Shown piece by piece: positions 47,786 through 57,400 of a DNA stretch of 64,000 nucleotides. The stretch spans positions 2,259,001 to 2,323,000 of the forward strand of contig NZ_CP160035.1 of NCBI RefSeq assembly GCF_040703125.1, in the 5' to 3' direction. Source of the DNA: Flavobacterium ovatum (GTDB lineage: Bacteria > Bacteroidota > Bacteroidia > Flavobacteriales > Flavobacteriaceae). The first letter of the stretch is position 1; each line of letters begins with the position of its first letter. The notes under the pieces were generated by a model that saw only the letters and a program-made list of their open reading frames with translations, ran no database searches and was not told where the DNA came from. Both the position numbers and the translations under genes were made by a program.

Positions 47786-47837
47786 AGCCTACTGATAAGT
47801 CTTGCAGATCTAGATCTTCAAGACTTATCAGTAGGCT
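47786..47837. repeat. Perfect 19-bp hairpin inside the IS, between left end and transposase
   Basis: AGCCTACTGATAAGTCTTG (47786-47804) pairs without mismatch with 47819-47837 around a 14-base loop that is itself palindromic (AGATCTAGATCT). No strong T-run follows on either strand. It may block transcription entering the element from outside, a known strategy of insertion sequences. Confidence 0.8.
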
Positions 47838-47883
47838 ACGAAAAAAATTTCACTTATTTTTGGGTTACTAAGCACAAAAAAAG

Positions 47884-48846
47884 ATGTCACATTTAACGAT
47901 TGAACAAAGATACGAAATTGCTACACTACGTTCGCAAGGATTTTCCATGAGTAAAATTGGAGAGTTTGTAGGTAGAGACAAATCTGTAATTTCAAGAGAA
48001 CTTTCTAGAAATTCAGACCAAAGAAATAATGTATATAAAGCAGATTTAGCTCAAAGTAAATTCCATTTTCGACAGCGAAAAAAAGCAAAGAAAATACACT
48101 TTACTGAAGAGATTAAAACACTTGTAACATCACTATTAAAGGAAGATTTTAGTCCCGAACAAATAGTTGGTCATTGCAAAATAAAAGACTTTAAATGTGT
48201 TTCTGCTGAAAGAATTTATCAATTCATTTGGGATGATAAAAAGAAAGGAGGTCAACATTATAAGCACCTTCGCTCAAAAGGTAAGAGATATGCTAAAAGG
48301 GGAGCTTTAAAGGGGTCGAGAGGTATTATTAAAGACAGAGAAGGTATCGAAAACAGACCTTTAGTTGTAGAAGAAAAGCAAAGAATAGGTGATCTTGAAA
48401 TAGATTTGGTTATTGGTGGAAATCACAAAGGAGCTTTATTAACAATAAATGATAGAGCAACAGGCGTGCTAAAAATGGCTAAAATATATAGTAAGGAAGC
48501 ACGAGAAGTTCAGGGGAAATTAATTGAATTATTAATGGAATGGAAACCTATTTTGCACACTATCACTTCTGATAACGGAAAAGAGTTTGCCAACCACAAA
48601 AAAGTGTCAGAAATACTAGAAATTAAATACTTTTTTGCCAACCCATATTGTAGTTGGGAAAGAGGTGCTAATGAAAATTTAAATGGACTAGTAAGGCAAT
48701 ATTTCCCCAAAAAATATAACTTTGATTTAATAACAGAAGAAGAGGTTTTAAGAGTAACAAATAAATTAAACAATAGACCCAGGAAAAGGTTTGGATTTAA
48801 AAGTCCAAATGAAATTTTTGAACAAAAACTTAAACAATGTGCATAA
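47884..48846 (+). CDS. IS30-family transposase
   Basis: A 320-residue protein. The N-terminal helix-turn-helix of the IS30 type (LTIEQRYEIATLRSQGFSMSKIGEFVGRDKSVISREL, residues 3-39) is followed by a basic region. A DDE catalytic core contains GDLEIDLVIGG (first Asp), HTITSDNGKEFANH (second Asp) and SWERGANENLNGLVRQYFPK (Glu). The length fits the family. It is apparently intact and could be active. It cuts and pastes the surrounding element, which splits the gene at 47170-49133. Confidence 0.95.
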   Translation: MSHLTIEQRYEIATLRSQGFSMSKIGEFVGRDKSVISRELSRNSDQRNNVYKADLAQSKFHFRQRKKAKKIHFTEEIKTLVTSLLKEDFSPEQIVGHCKIKDFKCVSAERIYQFIWDDKKKGGQHYKHLRSKGKRYAKRGALKGSRGIIKDREGIENRPLVVEEKQRIGDLEIDLVIGGNHKGALLTINDRATGVLKMAKIYSKEAREVQGKLIELLMEWKPILHTITSDNGKEFANHKKVSEILEIKYFFANPYCSWERGANENLNGLVRQYFPKKYNFDLITEEEVLRVTNKLNNRPRKRFGFKSPNEIFEQKLKQCA

Positions 48847-48872
48847 TGTTGCATTTGTTACTTGAATCCACC

Positions 48873-49133
48873 TTTGAAAATAAAGAATATTTAAAACTAC
48901 ATAAATCTACTCTTCGAAAAGTTGATATAATTGATAGCATCATTGACCGTACCGACAAAAATGAATTAAAGGTTATTTCAAAATCAAAGCATATTTATGG
49001 TTTGACAATTCCTGGGATTTTCGAAATTGTAAAAAACAATTGGATATTAATCATAATTTGGAGCGTAATAATTTATATAGTTGGAGCAGCAACTGAACCG
49101 ATAATTCAAGGAATATTTGGAACAGCAAGTTAA
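48873..49133 (+). pseudogene. 3' part of the IS-split gene, with C-terminal membrane helix
   Basis: 86 codons from the duplicated TTT: FENKEYLKLHKSTLRKVDIIDSIIDRTDKNELKV, then a membrane helix near the end (NNWILIIIWSVIIYIVGAATEPIIQGIFG). The apparent ORF begins at 48837, but its first 12 codons lie within the insertion sequence, so it is not an independent gene. Joined to 47170-47739 it would give a protein of about 276 residues. The C-terminal helix suggests the intact product was membrane-anchored, with the N-terminal domain in the cytoplasm. Confidence 0.78.
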
Positions 49134-49141
49134 AAAAAAAA

Positions 49142-49952
49142 CCAACTAGCGCTCGTTTGTCCTTGTCCCTGGCCCAACCACCGCTCGTTTGTCCTACCTT
49201 CTGGTGCTTGACTGCGTCGAGTACCTATTTACCTTATGACCAAAAAAGGTAGCGTTTGCAACGCGGTTCCTTACAACAATTATAAATTAAAATGTAAACG
49301 CAAAATAGTTTATTTGATAGAAAAACGATGTCTGAAAAATACAAAGTAATAGATAGTACCGTGCCCACTTTCATAACTATTACTGTTGTAGATTGGGTTG
49401 ACGTTTTTACAAGGCCTATATATTGTTCTATTCTAGATGAATCCTTAAATTATTGTATTAAGGAAAAAGGCCTTAGCGTCCACACTTATGTATACATGAC
49501 CAACCATATACATTTGATTGTGACAGCACCCGAAGACGAGTTACAAAATGTTGTTCGTGATTTTAAAAAATTTACTTCAAAGAAAATAATTGCAGCAATC
49601 AAGGAACAACCTGAAAGTAGACGGGAATGGTTATTGCGGAAATTTAGTTATGCAGCGGAGGTTAGAGGCAGAGCGAAGAATTATAAACTTTGGCAAGATG
49701 GTTTTCATCCTGTGATTTTGGATACTCTCGAGAAAATTGAACAAAGAATTAATTATATTCACTATAATCCAGTAACCGCAGAAATTGTTTTTCATCCTCG
49801 TGATTATGTCAATAGTAGTTACAGGAATTACGAAGAGGATAATGCAAACCTATGCAACGTAAACACAGAAGTTTTATGGTAGTGAACCGCGTTGCAAACG
49901 ATACGACTTGTTTTCAAAATTACAGCAGGCACTCGACGCAGTCAAGCGCCAG
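49142..49952 (+). mobile_element. REP-associated transposase locus with nested inverted repeats
   Basis: Around the Y1 transposase gene lie two nested inverted pairs. The outer pair, 49201-49225 and 49928-49952, matches at 23 of 25 positions; its core is GCTTGACTGCGTCGAGT. The inner pair, 49249-49269 and 49883-49903, matches at 20 of 21; its core is CGTTTGCAACGCGGTTC. Upstream, a 22-base direct repeat ending GCTCGTTTGTCCT occurs at 49142-49163 and 49174-49195. These GC-rich arms differ sharply from the AT-rich surroundings and are probably the sites the enzyme recognises. Confidence 0.82.
49328..49882 (+). CDS. REP-associated tyrosine transposase (Y1/HUH, IS200-like)
   Basis: A 184-residue protein. 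The HUH metal-binding motif lies in YMTNHIHLIVTAPEDEL (residues 57-72). The candidate catalytic tyrosine lies in the helix around INYIHYNPVTAEIV (about 138-151), with the family segment LWQDGFHPVILDT before it. The N-terminus FITITVVDWVDVFTRP is the usual first strand. Such proteins (RAYTs) are usually single-copy 'domesticated' relatives of IS200 transposases that act on REP palindromes. Here the gene sits between nested GC-rich inverted repeats. It starts 58 bases after the inner left repeat, and the inner right repeat begins at its stop codon. Confidence 0.92.
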   Translation: MSEKYKVIDSTVPTFITITVVDWVDVFTRPIYCSILDESLNYCIKEKGLSVHTYVYMTNHIHLIVTAPEDELQNVVRDFKKFTSKKIIAAIKEQPESRREWLLRKFSYAAEVRGRAKNYKLWQDGFHPVILDTLEKIEQRINYIHYNPVTAEIVFHPRDYVNSSYRNYEEDNANLCNVNTEVLW

Positions 49953-50179
49953 AGGGAGTGAGTAGTTTACAATAGCTTCTCTCACAAATACAAAAGAGTA
50001 CTAAAAATAATAGGTTTCATTATACACTACACACCTTTATAGCCGTTAATTTATGTAGAGGGTCGAATGCTGTTTTGTAGCGGATTCTCATAAATTAGTA
50101 TTAAAACTAACTTTTGAAACTACGGAGACCACAATAAAATTCTATCTTTCCTTTTAATAAAGGTAAAGAACAAAAAATC

Positions 50180-51004
50180 ATGAAAAATATATTTATCGCG
50201 TCACTCTTATTATTGAGTGTATCCTGCAAGAAAGAGGCAGTAAAAGAAACTTTCGATACAACAGTTGAAACGACAGCTATTCCAACAGCATTAGCAAAAG
50301 AGGAACCTAAAATCAAGGTCGAAAATTTCAACAAAAGCTATGTTGGCACTATAGGAAATGGTATTGAAGTTGTTTTTACAATTTCGAATGTAGATGGAGC
50401 AATCAGCGGTTCTTATTTTTATAAAAAAGTTGGGCTAGATATTGCCCTTGAAGGTAGTCTTGAAGGAGATGAACTGACATTGTTTGAACTTGATGGTCAA
50501 AAAAGAAAAGTGGCCACGATTGATTGCAAAATTGTGGAAAATAAGATTATTGGTACTTGGAAAAGTAAGAACACCCAGAAAGAATTAAAAGTAGCATTAA
50601 CCGAAATGGACCATCTTGTCGCTGAACTTCCTAAAAATATTGTTGGGACTTACACCAATGCAAATGGGACAGCTTGTAATTTCAAACTGATCATCAGTAA
50701 GAAAAAGAACAGCTATTTTTATTCCATTATAACTGCTGAAAGGTCATTGAAAGGGAAAGTTAGTTTTAGTCGTAATATCGATTCCAAAGAAGTTTACATC
50801 AATTTTAACGGAATCAAATGGGCGGCGTATAATGGTGCTTTGGATGCAGAGGGAGAGCCAGCGAATAAAACCATCAAAATTCCAGTTGGAATCGAAGGTT
50901 TACTGAATGAAAATGAAATTACGATTCAGAACTACGGTAATGCAATGAACAATTACACGAAGTTTAATGATTGTGATGACAAATATATTACGTTGCGCAA
51001 ATAA
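50180..51004 (+). CDS. Hypothetical lipoprotein
   Basis: A 274-residue protein with signal peptide MKNIFIASLLLLSVSC (lipobox SVSC, Cys16), then a linker and two beta-rich domains: about 50-155 (YVGTIGNGIEVVFTISNVDGAISGSYFYKK ... IIGTWKSKNTQKELKV) and about 165-274 (GTYTNANGTACNFKLIISKKKNSYFYSII). The repeated 'GTxGN...GxYxYxK' and 'GTWKSKN' strands resemble lipocalin-like small-molecule-binding folds. I do not recognise a family. It stands alone between the REP locus and the mannonate pair. The 297-base gap before it shows only the REP repeat arm and no other gene. Confidence 0.8.
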   Translation: MKNIFIASLLLLSVSCKKEAVKETFDTTVETTAIPTALAKEEPKIKVENFNKSYVGTIGNGIEVVFTISNVDGAISGSYFYKKVGLDIALEGSLEGDELTLFELDGQKRKVATIDCKIVENKIIGTWKSKNTQKELKVALTEMDHLVAELPKNIVGTYTNANGTACNFKLIISKKKNSYFYSIITAERSLKGKVSFSRNIDSKEVYINFNGIKWAAYNGALDAEGEPANKTIKIPVGIEGLLNENEITIQNYGNAMNNYTKFNDCDDKYITLRK

Positions 51005-51159
51005 ACAACTGGGATATTCTTTTGTTGCGAACTGAATTTATAAATTAGGAAATCCGAAAAACAAATGATAGGAAAAATATGATTTTAGTTGTTATCGCTG
51101 CGATTTGTTCATTTGACTTTACGACTTACTTGATTAGTTTTTAAAAATTAAAAAAATAA

Positions 51160-51984
51160 ATGAAATTGAAAACAGATTTTACATTAAACAATAAAGTAAT
51201 AATAGTTACTGGCGGCACTGGAGTTTTGGGTGAAGCTTTTGTAAAAGGAATTGTAGAAGCAGGAGGAACTGCTTGTATTTTGGGGAGAAACGAAAAAATA
51301 GCTAACGAAAGAGCACAATCAATTATAGATTCTGGAGGAAAAGCAATTGCTTTAATTGCTGATGTGACCAAAGAAAGTGATTTGATTGCAGCGCGTGATC
51401 TAGTTCTTTCAAAATTCGGAAAAATTGATGGTTTGGTCAATGCTGCTGGCGGAAATATGCCCGAAGCCGTTATTCAACCAGAGCAGGATATTTTTAAAAT
51501 GAACATGGGCGCTTTGCAAGAAGTGATGAATCTCAACTTATTTGGAACCGTTTTACCAACGCAGTTATTTGGCGAAGCTATAAAAAACAGTGTAGGAACC
51601 GGTAGTATTGTCAATATTTCATCAGTCTCTACGGTTCAAGCTTTAACTAAAGTATTAGGATATAGTATGGCCAAATCAGCCATTGATTCTTATACCAAAT
51701 GGTTTGCTGTAGAACTTTCTAATCGTTATGGTGATGCTATTCGAATGAACTCCATTGCTCCTGGTTTTTTTCTAACGGAACAAAATAGAACCCTTTTAAC
51801 AAATACAGATGGTAGTTTGACTGCAAGAGGAAATGCTATAATTCATAAAACGCCTTTTAGCCGTTTTGGAAATCCCGAAGAATTAATTGGCGCCTTAGTA
51901 TGGTTGTTAAGTGATGCTTCGAAATTTGTTACCGGTTCAAAAATAACGGTCGATGGAGGGTTTACTATTTATAGTGGTGTTTAA
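51160..51984 (+). CDS. SDR oxidoreductase, probable D-mannonate oxidoreductase (fructuronate reductase)
   Basis: A 274-residue short-chain dehydrogenase. Cofactor motif TGGTGVLGEAF (TGxxxGxG, residues 18-28), NAAGGN near 92-97, catalytic Ser in NISSVSTVQA near 150 and YSMAK (Tyr/Lys) near 168. The IAPGFF and GSKITVDGGFTIYSG segments close the fold. It starts 19 bases before uxuA. SDR-type mannonate oxidoreductases in Bacteroidota sit next to UxuA and take the place of classical UxuB, reducing D-fructuronate to D-mannonate with NAD(P)H. The function is inferred from the pairing; the SDR family is certain. Confidence 0.88.
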   Translation: MKLKTDFTLNNKVIIVTGGTGVLGEAFVKGIVEAGGTACILGRNEKIANERAQSIIDSGGKAIALIADVTKESDLIAARDLVLSKFGKIDGLVNAAGGNMPEAVIQPEQDIFKMNMGALQEVMNLNLFGTVLPTQLFGEAIKNSVGTGSIVNISSVSTVQALTKVLGYSMAKSAIDSYTKWFAVELSNRYGDAIRMNSIAPGFFLTEQNRTLLTNTDGSLTARGNAIIHKTPFSRFGNPEELIGALVWLLSDASKFVTGSKITVDGGFTIYSGV

Positions 51985-52003
51985 TTTTTCAAATATATAG
52001 ATT

Positions 52004-53167
52004 ATGTATCGAATGAAGCAAACGTGGAGGTGGTTTGGTCCAAACGACCCCGTAAGTTTACAATATATCAAGCAAACGGGTGCCACAGGAATTGTGTCGG
52101 CACTGCATCATGTTCCTCACGGTGAAGTTTGGACAATTGAAGAAATCAATAAACGGAAATCTGAAATTGAAGCAGCTGGTTTGACTTGGGACGTAGTGGA
52201 GAGTATTACGGTTCACGAATCTATAAAAACAAGGACGGGTGATTACCAATTGTATATTAACAAATACAAAGAAAGTATTCGTAATGTGGCGCAATGTGGT
52301 ATTAAAATTATTACCTATAATTTTATGCCTGTTAATGATTGGACAAGAACCCAATTGGATTACAAGATGGAAGATGGTTCGGAAGGATTGTATTTCAATT
52401 GGGCAGATTTGGCATTGTTTGATAGGTATGTTTTAAAGAGAGAACAAGCAGAGAAAAGTTATCCAGAAGCGGTTGTTGTTAGAGCAAAAGAACGTTTTTT
52501 AGAAAGTACTGAAAAACAATTGGAAGAGTTGGCAGCTATTATCATGTTTGGCATCCCGGGTGAACAAAAGGCGAGTATTCCTGATATGCGATTGGCTTTG
52601 AAAGCCTATGATAAAATTGATAGAGCGACTTTGAGAAGTAATTTGAGCTATTTTCTAAACGAAATTTGTCCCGTTGCTGATGCGTTTGGAGTGAGATTAG
52701 CAATTCATCCAGATGATCCGCCTTTTGATATTTTTGGTTTACCTCGAATAGTAAATTCCATTGAAGATTTTGAATATATTCTAGCAAATGCTCCGTTTGA
52801 GTCCAATGGAATTTGTTTTTGTACAGGGTCTCTTGGGACATCTTTAACGAATGATTTACCCGAAATGGTAAAGAAACTCGATGCTAAAATTCATTTTATT
52901 CATTTACGAAATGTACGTAGTGATGCAGAAGGGAATTTTTATGAAGCAGACCATTTGGATGGAAATACAGATATGTTTGAAGTTGTAAAAGAGCTTTTGA
53001 CCATTCAGAAAAAGTATAAAATTTCGATTCCTTTTCGCCCTGACCACGGACATCAAATGTTGGATGATTTGGGAAAAACAAACAACCCTGGCTATTCGGC
53101 CATTGGTCGTTTGCGTGGATTGGCAGAATTAAGAGGATTGGAAGAAGGAATTATTCGATCGTTATAA
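52004..53167 (+). CDS. uxuA: Mannonate dehydratase
   Basis: A 387-residue protein that starts MYRMKQTWRWFGPNDPVSLQYIKQTGATGIVSALHHVPHGEVW, matching the start of known UxuA enzymes almost word for word; initiation at the second Met (52013) is also possible. Metal-binding and active-site segments follow: LAIHPDDPPFDIFGLPRIV (about 230-248), NGICFCTGSLGTS, HFIHLRNV and RPDHGHQMLDDLG near 342-354. The enzyme removes water from D-mannonate to give 2-keto-3-deoxygluconate, a step of glucuronate breakdown. No uronate isomerase (UxaC) or KDG kinase gene lies nearby. It implies that the organism uses a glucuronate-containing glycan. Confidence 0.97.
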   Translation: MYRMKQTWRWFGPNDPVSLQYIKQTGATGIVSALHHVPHGEVWTIEEINKRKSEIEAAGLTWDVVESITVHESIKTRTGDYQLYINKYKESIRNVAQCGIKIITYNFMPVNDWTRTQLDYKMEDGSEGLYFNWADLALFDRYVLKREQAEKSYPEAVVVRAKERFLESTEKQLEELAAIIMFGIPGEQKASIPDMRLALKAYDKIDRATLRSNLSYFLNEICPVADAFGVRLAIHPDDPPFDIFGLPRIVNSIEDFEYILANAPFESNGICFCTGSLGTSLTNDLPEMVKKLDAKIHFIHLRNVRSDAEGNFYEADHLDGNTDMFEVVKELLTIQKKYKISIPFRPDHGHQMLDDLGKTNNPGYSAIGRLRGLAELRGLEEGIIRSL

Positions 53168-53462
53168 AAACTTAAAAATATAGGATAGTGGAAAACTAAC
53201 CTTATGAAATAAAATAAGCACTTCCGGTATTGATATTAGGTTGAATAGCAAAATGCAAATGGAAGTAAAAAACACTATTCTTCAAAAAGGATTCTAGGTG
53301 TTTTTCCCCACTAGTACTCAAAGATTAAGAATTAAGATTTTAAGAATCTTTACTGATAATAAATAGGATATTTAAAGACCTTTAATCCATCAAAAAAAAA
53401 ATTGTTGTTGTTACTGAATTAAAAAAACAAGAATTTTATACTTTAAAAAGAAACCTTAAACC

Positions 53463-54338
53463 ATGAAACAATTCAAACCACTGACTTTATTATTTTTGAT
53501 GGGCCTTTGCACGACAATTAATGCTCAAAAAGGTCCGCAATTTAAAAATAATCAAGATCCAAAACCTACTGAAGCAAAATGGAAGTTGGTCAAAAATATG
53601 TCCGATGAATTTGATGGGGAAATATTGGATAAAACAAAATGGCTACCTACTGCCAAAGGATGGATTGGTCGTGCTCCTGGATTATTTGTGGATAAAACGA
53701 TTCAAGTCACAAATGGAAGTTTACAAATTACAAATTCAAAATTACCTGAACCGGTAGTGGAAAAAGGAAAAACTTTTACTCATGCTGGAGGACTTGTTGC
53801 ATCGGTTGAAGGTAGGACTTACGGCTATTATGAATGCGAAATGAAAGCAAGTAATACTTTTATGTCTTCTACTTTTTGGTTGATTAATGAAAGAGGAAAT
53901 GAAACAGGATGTGACAAAAGAACCACGGAATTAGATATTCAAGAATGTATCGGACAAATTACTTGTGATAAAGTATGGTGTCAAGCTACAGATAAATCAA
54001 TGGGCTCAAACCTGCATAGTAGAGGTATTCAACCTGGTTGTGATATCAAAACGGCTTCGATAGGAGCAAAGGGGAATTTAGAAAAAGGAAAAGTATATGA
54101 TGATTTTCATACTTATGGTGTTTGGTGGAAAGATAAAAATGAAGTTCAGTTTTTCTTAGATGGAAAATTGGTGAAAAAAGTGATACCTCCTGCTGATTTT
54201 AATATCCCCATGCATTTGCGTATGGTGACAGAAACTTATGATTGGAATCCAGTTCCTGCTGATGGCGGAATGAATGGATCTGTAGCCGAAAGAACAACTA
54301 CTTATAATTGGATACGTACTTGGGAATTGGAAGAATAG
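53463..54338 (+). CDS. Secreted GH16 beta-agarase/beta-porphyranase-like enzyme
   Basis: A 291-residue protein with signal peptide ending TINAQ. NMSDEFDGEILDKTKW (residues 45-60) opens the catalytic domain. The catalytic motif TTELDIQECIG gives nucleophile Glu156, Asp158 and acid/base Glu161. GGLVASVEGRTYGYYECEMKAS, FHTYGVWWKDKNEVQFFLDGK, RMVTETYDWNPVPADGG and the closing TTYNWIRTWEL are the layout of GH16 agarases and porphyranases. It differs clearly from the GH16 at 16005. It lies away from the PUL, behind the mannonate genes and a 295-base gap with no gene. An agar-type galactan is the best guess for substrate. Confidence 0.9.
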   Translation: MKQFKPLTLLFLMGLCTTINAQKGPQFKNNQDPKPTEAKWKLVKNMSDEFDGEILDKTKWLPTAKGWIGRAPGLFVDKTIQVTNGSLQITNSKLPEPVVEKGKTFTHAGGLVASVEGRTYGYYECEMKASNTFMSSTFWLINERGNETGCDKRTTELDIQECIGQITCDKVWCQATDKSMGSNLHSRGIQPGCDIKTASIGAKGNLEKGKVYDDFHTYGVWWKDKNEVQFFLDGKLVKKVIPPADFNIPMHLRMVTETYDWNPVPADGGMNGSVAERTTTYNWIRTWELEE

Positions 54339-54355
54339 ATAGAAATTACCTTTGT

Positions 54356-54380
54356 AAAAGCCCCATTTTGGGGCTTTTTT
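54356..54380. terminator. Terminator between GH16 and sbcC
   Basis: AAAAGCCCCA (54356-54365) pairs with TGGGGCTTTT (54369-54378) around a 3-base loop, with T residues after it. It separates convergent genes. Confidence 0.9.
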
Positions 54381-54470
54381 GTAATATGCCAGGCTAATCC
54401 AAAACAAGTAATGGGTGTGTTTCGACTTAGGTTAGTAATGCAAAACACCACTTGTAATCATTATTATTAG

Positions 54471-57400
54471 TTACATTCCGTAAATTGCTACTTTACTTTT
54501 TCCACTTGCCATTTTACTAACATTAATTTGTGTTGGAATACGTTCAGTCATTTCTTGAACGTGTGAGATTACCCCAACTTTTCGCCCTTGGTTGTGTAAT
54601 CGTTCCAATGCATCCATAGCAATATTGAGTGTGGTTGGGTCTAATGATCCAAAACCTTCATCAATAAAAAGAGACTCTACTTTCATTCGGCTTGAAGTAA
54701 GTGATGAAAGCCCCAAAGCCAAGGCTAGAGAGACTAAAAATGATTCCCCACCTGAAAGCGAATAAACGGTGCGTATCTCATTTCCCATATCTTGATCAAT
54801 TACCTGAAGACCTAGCGAACCTGGAATTCGTTGTATTTTGTATCGGTTAGTTAATACTTCGAGATGGATGTTGGCGTAGCCGAGTAAAACATCAAGTGTA
54901 TATTCCTGTGCAATTTGGCGAAATTTTTTACCATCTGCAGAACCTATGATATCGTTTAACTTGCTCCAGTTTTCAGAAATTGCCAATTGTATATGTATAG
55001 ATTTAAGTAAGTCCCCAATTTTATTTTTATTGGTTGCATCTAGTTGTAGTTGAAATGTTATTTCTCCTTTTATTTGCTTCTTCTTTTCGAGTTCAAATTT
55101 GGTAGCAACATGTAATAACTTAAGATCTTCTAGCAGATGGTTTGATGCGCTTTTGAGTTTGTGAGCTTCTAGTTGCTGAGTTCGTTCAGCAAGTATAGCA
55201 GTTATTTTAGTTACTTCGTCGTCAATTATTTTTAGCGAATTCTGTTCTGTTTCTATCCAATCGTTACTTAATAAAAGCAATTCTTGAAGTTGCGTTATAC
55301 TTAAATTTTGACTTTGCTTTTGATTATACCCTTCGAGCCAATCTATCATTTTTTGAAAAGAAGTTGTAGCTGTTTTATTAATTGTTTCTAAGGATTCTAG
55401 TAATCGTTTCTTATTTATGTTGGCTTCAGCACTTTCAATAGACAGCTGCTGATTTTGTTGTTTGTTTTTTTCAACCTGATCTTGCGCATTAATTATGGCG
55501 TCTTTGAGTTGTTTTTCTATTTCTTGAATCTCAATTCCGTTGAAAATGGCAGTACGCTGTTTTTGAAGCGAACTGTAGTCTTTGTCTTGCATATAATAAG
55601 CTTCTGTTTTTTGTAAAGCTTCAGCCAAAAAGCTTTTCTCTTGGCTTTTTAATTCGCTCAATCTTGCTTCAAGAATTCCTTGCTGACGGTAACTTTGTTC
55701 TCGTTTGTCGCTGTTGGTTTTCCATTTTTGAGTAAAATTTGTAATTTTTTCTAGAAAAAGGACAGGTTCTACTTTCCAGTTTTCCATCCAATCGGCGTTG
55801 ATAAAATAAGGGGTAAGCAGTTCTTCTACTTCAATAAGTGATACAGTTGCTTTTTCTTGTTCATTTTTCCGATTCGTTTGTTGTTCAGCAAATAAGACTA
55901 ACGCATTCTTATCCTCTTTTAATTGATTGTTTAGATTGTCAATCATTTCTTTCAATAGATCCAATCTTGTTTTATCAATTTCTAATTGTTGTTTTTGAGA
56001 GGTATGTGTTTGTATTTGTTTTTGTAAATCAGTTTGTGTTTTTTTGAGTTTTTCTAATTTTTCAGCTAACCAATCGACTTTTTGTTCATTTGTAATTTCT
56101 TGACATTCTTTCGAGATAGCAAATTTTTTCCATTCCTGTCTTTTGAATTCCAATAGGCTTTTTTTAGTACCCAAATCTTCTTGCTGGCTACCAATAGTTT
56201 TTTCAAATGTGCTACATTCCTGTTCAATACTACTATGTTGCTTTAAATAAGAATCATAAGCAGTTTCATTGGTTTGATGTGCCATTTCCAAAGCAGTCAA
56301 AACATTTTCTAGCTGCGGATTGTGCGCTGCATACGGATGATCCTCGCTTCCGCAAACGGCACAAGCTTCATTGTCAACCAATTCGGCTCTTAATTTCTCT
56401 ACATTTTCGGAGGCGGCCAAACGTGCTTTTTGTAATAATTGAGAAGAAGCTTCTTTGACTGCTTTTTCAGTAATCAAACGCTCGCTAATTTGTTTTAGCG
56501 TTTCTTCTTTGGTTCTAAAGTCTGATTGATCTTGTATTTGTTTTTTGTCTAAAGCTTCATAATTATTTAATAAATTAAATAATGAATCCCAATTTGCCGA
56601 AGCTTGAATGGTATTTTGTACGCTAAGTTCAGTCTGATCTTTGTCTAAATTCAGCTTCTCAATTGGAATTAAAAGTAGTTCTTTCGATTTTGAATCAAAC
56701 GTTTTTTTAAGTCCTTCCCATTCTTTTTGTTGGGTTCCAAGTTTAGTTTCAAGATTTGTTTTTTCAATTTCCTTTGACTTAATTTTATTTTCGACTCCCT
56801 CTAATTCTTTTTTCGAAAATTGTACAGTTTCCAAGAGTTTTTGAGCGTCTTGTAATTTAGAAAGAATAATGTCTTTATTTTCTGCTAAAGGACTACGGTC
56901 TTTGTTTTCCGTTTTCCAATTTTCTATAATTTTTATATCTGTCAAAAGTGTTGTTAGCGCTAGTTGCTGCTCTCCAACTATTTTTTGGTGGTTTTTACTT
57001 TTTGTTGAAGTATTTTCGGCTTCTTCTTTGACTTTGGCTAACTGCTCCTTTTTTTCAGAAAGTAAAGTATCCAATTTTTTAGCCTCCTCTAATTGTGGGA
57101 GTGCTTCTGTCAGGGATTTATTTTTGGCAGTAAGATTTATTTCTGAAGATAGTAATTGAGTATCAAGGACTTCTTTTTGTTTTAGAAGTCCGGCAATGGT
57201 TACTTCTAGTGTTGCCAAAGCGATTTTTTTTTCCGTTTGCTGCTTTTGTGCTTGTTGGAAAGCATCAAACCAACTTCTAGTTTTTTGTGCTTGTTCTGCT
57301 TGTAATAATTTCAAGTTGCGAGCTGCTGCTTTCGTTTTTTCTTGCGTAGCTTGTTGCAAAGCCGTAGTTGCCGCTTCGTAACTCGTTTGAATTTGAATTA

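Larger units (their letters stand above)
47740..48872 (+). mobile_element. IS30-family insertion sequence, 1133 bp
   Basis: The terminal inverted repeats at 47744-47765 and 48847-48868 match at 21 of 22 positions (GATTCAAGTAAYAAATGCAACA written inward). The outermost four bases on each side do not match. The element is flanked by TTT at 47737-47739 and 48873-48875, a candidate 3-bp target duplication. It encodes one intact DDE transposase and carries an internal 19-bp hairpin near the left end. The target boundaries are inferred from the restored reading frame of the host gene. Confidence 0.85.

Noticed and set aside
48837..48872. Start of the 98-residue ORF as a genuine gene start
   Set aside because: The first 12 codons lie inside the IS30 element; the real sequence is the 3' part of the split gene.
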